From Chamaecrista fasciculata (taxonomy: Eukaryota; Streptophyta; Magnoliopsida; Fabales; Fabaceae): 64,000 bases of DNA. The position numbers and the translations under genes were made by a program. Below are positions 55,573-64,000 of the stretch, one piece after another; position 1 is the first letter of the stretch; the number at the start of each line of letters is the position of its first letter. The stretch is taken from positions 8,868-72,867 of the forward strand of contig QANZ01017207.1 in assembly GCA_003254925.1 (NCBI GenBank), read 5' to 3'. Under the pieces are notes generated by a model. That model saw only the letters and a program-made list of their open reading frames with translations. It had not been told where the DNA came from and made no database searches.

Positions 55573-56000
55573 GGTAAATTACACTTTGGTACCCTGTGGT
55601 TTGGGCATATTTCACTTTGGTACCATATGGTTTAAAAAGTGACCCTTTGGTACTCTGTGGTATTCTCCGTTAACACTTTGGTACCCTTTGGAGCTATTTT
55701 GTAATTTTAGCCATAATAAATTTTGCAAAAATTACATATTGACCCCCAATATTTTCAGAAAATTACAAATAGGTCCCTAGATACATATTATCTAGGGACT
55801 AAAATGAAAACTATAAAAAAATTTGGGGGTCAAAATGTAATTTTTGCAAAATTTGTTATAGCTAAAATTACAAAATAGCTCCAAAGAGTACCAAAGTGTT
55901 AACGTAGAATACCACAGGGTACCAAAATGTCACTTTTTAAACCACAAAGTACCAAAGTGTAATTTATGACCAAACCACAAGGTACCAAAGTGTAATTTAA
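55573..56000. mobile_element. Near-perfect palindromic (foldback) element, ~430 bp
   Basis: The left arm GGTAAATTACACTTTGGTAC is mirrored by GTACCAAAGTGTAATTTAAA at the right, and matching continues almost to the centre near 55,788 (TCTAGGGACT and its complement). The single strand could fold into one ~200-bp hairpin. No ORF. Target duplication not clear. Confidence 0.75.
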
Positions 56001-56560
56001 ATCACAAATGAAATATTTTATATAGATAAATATATATATATATATATATATAATATTCGTGTGTCCGTGCCAGTATAGGGTTCTTCATAGATATATAACA
56101 TGTAACTCAATAATTTGAAATGTTAAAATAATTATGCATGTTAAGTGCTTAATCTGGGAATTTGGTTGTTATGAGATGCCAATATAGCGATTGCTTGCAT
56201 ATATATATATATATATATATATAATATTCCGAGTGTTACATGATGACATGGTTGAAAAATCTATGGTCCTCAGAATAGCATGCATGCAGCTAATACATGA
56301 AGGACTCTTCAAAGAGATTGATAATTGAAAAACATAAGGATATTATAAAAAATTTGTAGCACTTAAAATGTCAAATTCTTGATGATATATAATTAATTAT
56401 TAGCTGTATTAAGATTGAAATAGTGTGATTAAGATTGAGAAAGAAGTTTACATTTAATTAATTGGTGAGTGAAGATGATTTCAGCGAGATATGGTGATTA
56501 ATAAATATGAAACTTTTGAAATGCCACCACTCACAAATTTGTTGGTTCTTCCACTATTAC
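56001..56560. other. AT-rich spacer
   Basis: TA runs near 56,031 and 56,199; nothing else recognised. Confidence 0.5.
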
Positions 56561-56563
56561 TAT

Positions 56564-58185
56564 GGCCCAGTTCGTTTCCGTTTTGATTATAATCTGTTTT
56601 GATTATAATCAAAATAAACATGTTCGTTTACGTTTTTTTCCTGATTCAATTATAATCATGATTTTCTAATAATCAAACACACTCAATTACACTTATACCC
56701 CTATACATAAACCTATAATTACCTATACTCTAATACAATCAATCCCCAATCACAAAGGGCAAAATTGTCATTTACTTTAAAATTGAGTCAGTTTGTAAAT
56801 ATTCATTTTTGTGTTTGGGCTAAAATGTAATTTTGCCCAAACTATTTTAGAACTGAAATTGATATTTGGCCTCGCCGTGATGCATCGAAAGAAATTTGGG
56901 TTCTGTGTATCGAAAGAAATCTGTATCTCCGTCGTCGTCATCATCCTATTTGGCCTCCGTCGTCGTCGTCATCGTCATCATCCTATTATTTACATATAGA
57001 AATTCATTCAGTCTTTTTTCACGGCTAAGCTTCCCTTCCTTCCTTCCTCCAATGTTACTCATACCTTGGTTAATAATATAAAACGCAGCTGCCTCCTTTT
57101 CTGTTTTGGAGTTTCAACTTTGAAACTAGAATCAGTCATTCACACACTCACACAACAAAAATCCTATTTTCCAAATCCAAAATTAACACCTGATTCTTTC
57201 ACTCACAGTCTCTTCTCTTTCAATCCCAAAAACCCTTTCTCATTTGATTGATTCTTCTCCAGAAATTAACACAAGCTGTATCTGGGTTTGGAGGTAGGGT
57301 TTTTACGATTTTCATCGAATTTTGTATGTGGGTTTTTCCTGTTGAATTTGGGAAATGTCACAGCTGAAGACGATCTCTCACATTGACGATATTCCATCGA
57401 CTCCTGGCAAATTCAAGACCGAGAGATCTCCTTACATTCATCGCCTCAGAATCCATTCTACGCTTTCCAAACAATCCAATTTCAATTTGAGGATGTTGGT
57501 CGACACTAATTTCAGTTTCAATCTCCGCCGCCCACCGCCCCCACTCCCGCCGTCGAACCCCTCTGGATTATAATCTCAGTTTCAGTTTCACTTCTGGCTG
57601 GAGCAAGTCGAGAGAGAGGGAGAGTGACGAGAGATGAGAGGGATTAATCACAAATAAGCTAAATTGGATTGTTTTTTCGGGTCCGCATTTTTTTTAACTT
57701 TCTCTCTCATCTGATGCAAATCGGTGCACCGATTTTCTTTGCTGGTGCACCGAATGTGAATGGTTTTTGACACTTTAATCCTTGTTGGTGCACTGTTTTG
57801 TAAGCAAAAAATGAAACGGTGCACCGATTCGGAAAAACATCCCCTAACCTACTCACAAAAATAATCAAGATTTCACGCTTTTCAAGGCAAACAGTAACAT
57901 ATTTGTTTTTTTTCAAAACAACAATCACATCCAAACACACTTTTATTAAAATCAAATCACACCTTACTTTTTCTAACTTTTTCTTCCATTTATACCCCTA
58001 TACAATTTATCAATTTCCTTACTTTTTATCCACCTACCACAATCATTACATACCCATTTTAATAATTTCACACAAATAATCAACAATCATCCAAACACCA
58101 CTACAAACATAATCAAATTTGATTATAATCAAACCATGATTATAATCAAAACAGATTTTAAAAAAAAACGGAAACGAACTGACCC
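56564..58185. mobile_element. TIR transposon carrying a host gene fragment, 1.62 kb
   Basis: Ends GGCCCAGTTCGTTTCCGTTT and CGGAAACGAACTGACCC are inverted. Subterminal GATTATAATCAAAA words repeat on both sides, and TAT flanks each end (56,561-56,563 and 58,186-58,188). No transposase is present. The middle (about 57,066-57,470) is unlike the ends: it looks like a plant 5' UTR plus a first exon. The 3-bp duplication suits PIF/Harbinger or CACTA groups, but the ends settle neither. Confidence 0.7.
57355..57573 (+). pseudogene. Captured N-terminus of a UDP-glucuronate 4-epimerase-like gene
   Basis: A 72-codon ORF. The first ~37 residues (MSQLKTISHIDDIPSTPGKF, then KTERSPYIHRLRIHSTLSK) resemble the cytosolic tail of plant GAE-type UDP-glucuronate 4-epimerases, Golgi membrane enzymes making UDP-galacturonate for pectin. 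In those proteins a membrane segment and a Rossmann-fold epimerase follow. Here the similarity ends at about 57,468, and a short unrelated Pro-rich tail leads to a stop. A 5' UTR-like segment precedes the ATG. It cannot be an enzyme. Whether it is transcribed is unknown. The identification is by recall of the motif and needs a search. Confidence 0.6.
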
Positions 58186-59840
58186 TATGAGCGATGAGCT
58201 AGCACATTATATCTAAATAAGCATATTCCAATAATTGGGGGCCAAGCATTTCCTATTTTCATGTACTGCAACTATAATTGTTTGTATCCCTTGAAACATG
58301 TCATGAGTGAAAGTGTTTATTTTATTTTATTTTTTTGATGGAGGGTGAAAATGTTTATTGTCCTTATTCAAGAGTAAATTAATGATTTGGTTATTGAAAA
58401 GATTACTCAATTTAATTTTCTAAAGATAAAATTGTAAAAATTTAGTCTATCAAAATATGGTTATAATGAATTTGACCAGTTTGTAGTAAATTGTCAAAAT
58501 AATCAATGCTTATAAATTTTTGGCCAAAGAAAAAATCAATGCTTATAAACTATTGGACTACTATTATTGTGAGCCGTGTGCACAATTAAATTAAATATAG
58601 TCGCTCCATTTGATGAGATATCTGTAAGAATTTTTATAAGTATTCTGAGTTCGGAAACCTACCCTGACCCAAGAGTTATTTCTCTTACTTAAATTTTTTC
58701 TTACCAAAAAAATTAAATATTGTTAAATTATCATTGCTAGCTAAATGGAAAGAGGGACAAAACCAATTATATATATACACATGAATAAATGATTAATTAA
58801 TTATATAGTTTTAACTTATACAAAATTTTAGAGTATAGTGTTCTCCACGTCCTCCAATATCCTTCTTTTACATTCATTTGTTTTGCTCTGTTAACGTGAG
58901 AAATGTATATTATGTACTAAGTGTGAATCCTTACCTTCTTGAGTTCAAAAAATAATTCTTAGCTTCTTTAATTTTGACTCTATGAAGCTCAATGGGCCAT
59001 TAATCATTTTCCTCTGGATTCCACGCTAGCCTCTGAAAATGATATCTTCTTGCTTGTTAATCAGACCAAAACTCCACTGCGAGAGGGATGAGATATATCA
59101 TATATATAAATATAGAAGAGAGCCATGAAATTACTTAAGCTTGAGATCGACATGCAAAAAGATGCTATATATATATATATGTGTGTATTTTATTGCAGCA
59201 TGACACTCTTGTTTCCTGACAATCTTCAACACAGTAAACCTGGCCTAAACAATACTGATAAGTTTGAATGCATGTCCAAGATCATTTCATTATTATGCGT
59301 TTGTGTAAACTGGCAATGGCATATATCACCCAAGGGTTTTCAAAATTTCAAAAATTAATTAATAATTAGTTAATGTTTGTCGTAACAATATAATATTAAA
59401 TATATATATTTTGTTTGAAAAGGTTTAATTACTTATTATCCACGTACGTGAAACAATAAAAAAGGAGGACAAAGGCTGGTGGAAGAAAAACAGGATGATC
59501 AATTGATCATATATATATGTTGAACATTTTGAAGATGCAAGACAGTGTTGGAGAAGTGGATGCAAATTTAGAAACAAATGGATAGATCGGTATCAGGGAA
59601 AATGATGAAGCATTGAGGAAATTTTGTATTTTAAAAGATGTAAATTAAATGTAGAGACTGTCATGCAATTAATTGTATAACAATGGAATTCCACCAAGAC
59701 TGTCAAATAGTACTCTATATGTATATATGCTTTTAAAAGAGATTCCAACAATACAGTAAAACACTATATAAGAATATATGGTTCATTAGAGGCGATTACA
59801 GTGGCGAAGCCAGGGTTCTGGGTTAGGGGTGCCGAAAATT
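58186..59840. other. Intergenic spacer
   Basis: AT-rich. The short plus-strand ORF at 59,125-59,358 has no recognisable domain. No structured element found. Confidence 0.5.
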
Positions 59841-59844
59841 TGTT

Positions 59845-61545
59845 TCTACCAAAGTCTTATTTTGATTCTTAATATTTACTCAAAATTCTATTTTGATTCC
59901 CGATATTTTTTATTTCATTTTAGTCCTTAATGTTTTCTATAAGTTTCATAATTGGTTATTAATTATTGAATATGATCACATTTTTCTCATTTTAAACTCG
60001 AACGCGATGAAATCAGAGTTACGTGTTAAATTTGATGAGTTCTTTCTTTATACTGTTCGAGTCATCAACAAACGAGATCAAATCAAGCATGAAATTGGGT
60101 TTGATAAGTCTGATTTTGGCAGACTTTTATGAGCTATTTTGTTGATATTTTGATGTCAAGTTTAAGATTTTAACCTTCATTTCCCCAGTTTCTATATTTT
60201 CCTACTAGTTTATGAGATTAATTGAAAATATGATATTTTGTGATCAATTTCTTATATTTGTAAATATCATGATGGATTTGGTGTTGATTTTATCTAACTT
60301 GCACAACAAACTTCAGAAGGTTGCCAAAATCAATTCCATAATTGTGAGAAAAAAGAAAATTTCGTGGTGCACAAGTCTTGCTCAAGACTCAAGTCTTAGT
60401 TTTTAAGTGTTATTGGAGATTCTGCAATCTTTCCTAAACTGTACAATGTGTAGATCGAAAATAGGAAAGTTTAGAAGGAAATTAGGCTTAGGAAATACTA
60501 TAAATTCCCCCCTCCAAAGCTTGTAATGCATCTCTTCTTCCCCACTCTCTAATTTTATTTCGTATTTGTGCTTCCATGGCCCTGCGTAGCTAAACTTCTC
60601 TTCTTGGCTTAGGGTGAGTTTGGATTGGATGTTTCAACACTTGTGAAATCTTGTTCTTATTTGTTTCATCAATTTATAATATTTTTCTTTCTCCTACTCT
60701 TCTTGTTTTAATTGTTTTCAAGTTGAACATTCAACTAAGAGCTCGGTTGTCTAATTGATTTGTAAACATAACGCTAGGTGTTCTTATTAATTCGTAATTA
60801 GTAAGTTCATCACTAAGTAGTAACTAAGATGGACGTACCATGTTAGGGAGAAGAAAATCTAAACAAGTAATTTCGTAAATTGATTGTTTAGGATTAATAT
60901 CTTTCGGGTCTTAGTTCTGTTAACTTAGATTGAATTGTCGATCGTGTCGGATTCGTCCAGTTAATAAGTGGTTAAATTGGGTACGTTATCCTTTATTCAA
61001 CTTTTAAGAAAGAGTGATTTCACCGTGTGATTTCGTTAATCTATTTTATTTTGATGAATTAATATTTTGGAATCGATGATCAAGTGTGAAACTCCATGAA
61101 AAACAACTCCAGCCAAGTCCTCAATCAATTGGTAAACCCTTTTATTTTTAAGTTCATTAAATTTCTCAAGTTCATTCACAATACATTCTATTTTGTTTAA
61201 GTCGCGTTCATAACACTTGGGCACGACTTACGCACTGGTTCTGGTTTTTCCAAGTCTGACTGCATTACTCTTGGGCAACACTTATCCATGTGGACTGACC
61301 CTGTTCTTACTTGTTACTACTGATTCATTGCTTTAGTGTGCAGATTCAGGTTAATTATTATTGGTGGATTCAACACGCATCAGGGTTCAAAAATGGATTG
61401 CTTGTTTTATAAATTTGGTCATATTTCTCTCATTTCGAACCCACTCTCATGCCCAATTTGACTTTGTTTATTGATGACTCCAACTGGAAAAAGAAAGAAC
61501 TAATCAAATTTAATTTGTAGCTCTGATTTCATCGGGTTTGGGTCT
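59845..61545. mobile_element. Foldback element split by a solo LTR
   Basis: The left half (59,845-60,101) and right half (61,383-61,545) carry the inverted phrases of the 15,234/49,684 family (CTCAAAATTCTATTTTG; TGATGACTCCAACTGG). The middle is a separate insertion. The outer right arm is incomplete. Confidence 0.6.
60102..61382. repeat. Solo LTR, 1,281 bp
   Basis: Begins TGATAAGTCTG and ends CACGCATCA. It is flanked by the perfect 5-bp duplication GGGTT (60,097-60,101 and 61,383-61,387) and interrupts a foldback element whose halves rejoin sensibly when it is removed. Contains a TATA-like CTATAAATT near 60,500. No internal region is present, as expected after LTR-LTR recombination. Family not identified; orientation is left open. 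Confidence 0.8.
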
Positions 61546-61679
61546 GAGAATAGAATAATTAAAAAATTAAGAAAGAAAAACTAAGAAAGAAAAATCGCCA
61601 ACTGTGCTTGATTTGCTACATAAGCATTAATAATTAAAAAAAAAACATTTCATCTCTTCTTCAAATTGGTCATTGAGTT

Positions 61680-63170
61680 ATATTTTTATCTCAATATTCT
61701 CAATTTCCCCTCTTTTTCATCATCTTCATTCATTTTAGTCTCAAATCCTCAAAATAAAATTGTAAAGTGTCTCAAAACTCTTCCAAACATTCCAATTTAG
61801 TCCTTAAAAATATTAAAACCCTAAAACCTAAACCCCAAACTCCAAACCCTAAATACCTAAACCCTAAACCCTAAAATCCTAAACCCTAAAACCTACATCC
61901 CAAACCCTAAAATCCTAAAATTGTAAAGTGTCCCAAAATTCTTCCAAACATTTCAATTTAGTCCTCAAACCCTAAAACCCCAAACCCTAAAACCTAAAAC
62001 CCCAAACCATAAACTCTAAAACCCCAAACCCCAAATCCTAAAATCTCATACACCAAACTCTAAAACCCTAAACCCTAAACCCCAACCTCTAAAACCTCAG
62101 ACTCCAAACCCAAACCCTAAACTCTAAAACCCCAAACCATAATCAGAATTGTGATTGTACATTAAAGTTCAACAATTGCGACGTGCAACAATATTATACA
62201 AATAAGTCCCCGAATTTATCAAAATAGTTCAATATGTTAGACAAAATGGTCATCCAATTAAATGAATAGATAATAAACCAAAGAGTTTAGGGTGTGGAAT
62301 TTTAGGGTTTGGGGTTTTAGAGTTTAGGGTTTGGGGTTTTAGGTTTAAGGGTTTGGGGTTTGGGATTTTAGGGTTTGGGGTTTGAGTTTGGGGTTTGGGG
62401 TTTGGGGTTTAGGATTTTAGAGTTTAGGGTATGGGTTTTTAGGGTTTGGGGTTTGGGGTTTTAAAGTTTAGGGTTTAAGGTTTTAGGATTTGGGATTTTA
62501 GGGTTTGGGGTATGAATTTTAGGGTTTGGGGTTTGGAGTTTTAGAGTTTATGGTTTGGGGTTTAGGGTTTGGGGTTTTAGAGTTTGGGGTTTGGGGTTTG
62601 GGGTTTTAGAGTTTGGAGTTTGGAGTTTGGGATTTTAGGGCTTGGGGTTTGGGGTTTTAGAGTTTAAGGACTAAATTGAAATGTTTGGATGAATTTTGAG
62701 ACTGTTTACAATTTTATTTTGAGGGTTTGGGAGTAAAATGAATGAAGATGATGAAAAAGAGACGAAATTGAGAATAATGAGATAAGAATGGGTCATGGAC
62801 TCAAACTTGTTTATTAAGGGCCTGTTTGGGAGAACCCCAATCCTAATCCAATCCAATTCAATCCAATCCAAATGGATGGGATGAGATTATAATTTAATTG
62901 GATGAGATGAGATGATGTATTGGTGTTTGGGTGATTTTATTGAGANGGGGCTCCCAAACAGACCCTAAGGTTTTAGAGTTTAGGGTTTAGGATTTAGGGA
63001 TTTAGGATTTGGAGTTTGGGGTTTGGGGTTTAGGTTTTAAGGTTTTAATATTTTTAAGGATTGAATTGGAATGTTTGGAAGAGTTTTGGGACACTTTACA
63101 ATTTTATTTTGAGGATTTAGGACTAAAATGAATGAAGATGATAAAAAGAGGAAAATTGAGAATAATGAGA
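61680..63170. repeat. Large inverted repeat with degenerate telomere-like arms
   Basis: The left arm (about 61,806-62,150) is a degenerate CCCTAAA/CCCCAAA array; the right arm (about 62,285-62,660 and 62,970-63,045) is the complementary TTTAGGG/TTTGGGG array. Outside both lies the same unique text in opposite directions, such as ACAATTTTATTTTGAGG on the right and its complement on the left at about 61,748-61,764. Shorter internal copies of this text occur at 61,919-61,965 and 62,664-62,740. There is no exact 7-bp telomere array, so this is not a chromosome end. Confidence 0.75.
62818..62965. mobile_element. PIF/Harbinger-like MITE inside the right arm, 148 bp
   Basis: Ends GGGCCTGTTTGGGAG and CTCCCAAACAGACCC, flanked by TAA (62,815-62,817 and 62,966-62,968). 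The interior repeats AATCCAATCC and GGATGAGATGAG. One unknown base at 62,946. Confidence 0.85.
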
Positions 63171-64000
63171 TAAAATAAAATAACAGTGACCCCCCTAAAA
63201 ACATATATATACATGATATTATATTATATATATATATATATAACATAATAATAATAATAAATTTAGCATACATGTTTGATGATAATTGCAAAAAATTGTT
63301 TTCTCCCTTATATGTTAGGATTAGCTAATTTTTCACTTTCTTTTTTTTTGAAAAAATTATTCTCTTTTGTAATATTCTTTTTTCTCAGATTTTAATATAG
63401 TATATTATGTAAATTGATTTTTGATTGGTAAAAAAAGTAACAAAAGAAATTATCTAATAAAAATAGTTTTTTTATCAATTAGTTCTTAATTTTATTATTT
63501 TGAATGTTCTTAATTTTAATTTATTTATTGATTATTTTTTTCTAAACGTATTATTTATTTAACTTGAGATTTGTATTATTCTATAGATAATATATTATAA
63601 TGTCCAAAAAAAAATTATTGACTCATTTTTCAAGAGAAATGACAGAAATATTAATGTTGTCGTATAAACAAATTCATAATGATTATGTTGAATATCAGAC
63701 TCAGACATATTCTCATATACTTATGTGTTTTTTAAAAAATTAAATAATTTTTAATTTTGTGAAAAAAAATAAAAAAAAAATTCTCTCATTTTATCAACTC
63801 ACTTATCAAAACACATATAAGAGAAAAATAATGGTGATGAAAACAAGACGAAATCACATTTTAAAGACCAAAATAGAATAAATATAAAAATTTGAAGACT
63901 AAAATGAAAAATTGTTTTAAAACCAAGGCCGAAGTCCTATTTTGGTCCCTCTGTTATGCTCGTTGTTCCAAATAGGTCCCTCAGTTATTTTTCGTTCCAT
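63171..64000. other. AT-rich spacer; a foldback-type end enters at the window edge
   Basis: TA run near 63,215. From about 63,925 the phrase CCTATTTTGGTCCCTC followed by CAAATAGGTCCCTCAG looks like the start of another foldback element cut by the window end. Confidence 0.45.

Noticed and set aside
61806..62660. Telomere or chromosome end
   Set aside because: The repeats are degenerate, occur in both orientations, and have unique inverted flanks, so they are interstitial.

Overview
The window is nuclear DNA from a flowering plant, most likely a eudicot. Three intron-aware plant genes, plant Ty1/copia and Ty3/gypsy LTR retrotransposons, tRNA-derived SINEs, an RTE-type LINE end, hAT, Mutator and PIF-like MITEs, Helitron ends and very AT-rich spacers all point that way. 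I cannot name the species. There is no bacterial-style operon, CRISPR array, rRNA gene or free-standing tRNA gene.

Layout. 1-13,746 is a nested retrotransposon block. A minus-strand, polymerase-less Ty3/gypsy element (352-13,741, target duplication CAAGT) is interrupted by a decayed 9.2-kb plus-strand Ty1/copia element (1,144-10,360, target duplication CATCC), which itself carries a hAT MITE (8,093-8,388). 13.7-23.3 kb is AT-rich spacer with a Mutator-like foldback element, a PIF-like MITE and an RNase H fragment. 23.3-28.7 kb holds two minus-strand genes: a single-exon ectonucleotide pyrophosphatase/phosphodiesterase (23,342-24,907) and a four-exon secretory phospholipase A2 (26,402-28,615) whose third intron has collected several transposons. 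30.6-39.2 kb is an Athila-like gypsy gag-protease fragment joined to a truncated copia element through an inverted LTR piece. 40.1-43.1 kb is a three-exon class I HKT1-type sodium transporter (minus strand). 43.2-64 kb is gene-poor: foldback elements, MITEs, two host-gene fragments (an armadillo-only-protein-like piece and a UDP-glucuronate 4-epimerase N-terminus inside a TIR element), a gypsy leader with gag remnant, a SINE, a solo LTR, and a large inverted repeat whose arms are degenerate telomere-like repeat.

The three genes are not an operon and have unrelated jobs: extracellular or endomembrane nucleotide/phosphodiester hydrolysis, secreted phospholipid hydrolysis, and plasma-membrane sodium transport. 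The most unusual signals are architectural. In HKT1 intron 2 a LINE and a SINE lie side by side and the same 14-15-bp target occurs three times; that intron also appears to use a GC-AG splice pair. Both nested retrotransposons look non-autonomous yet keep clean LTRs and target duplications. One DNA element carries the start of a cell-wall sugar-nucleotide gene. Every family assignment was made by eye from sequence motifs; no database search was run.
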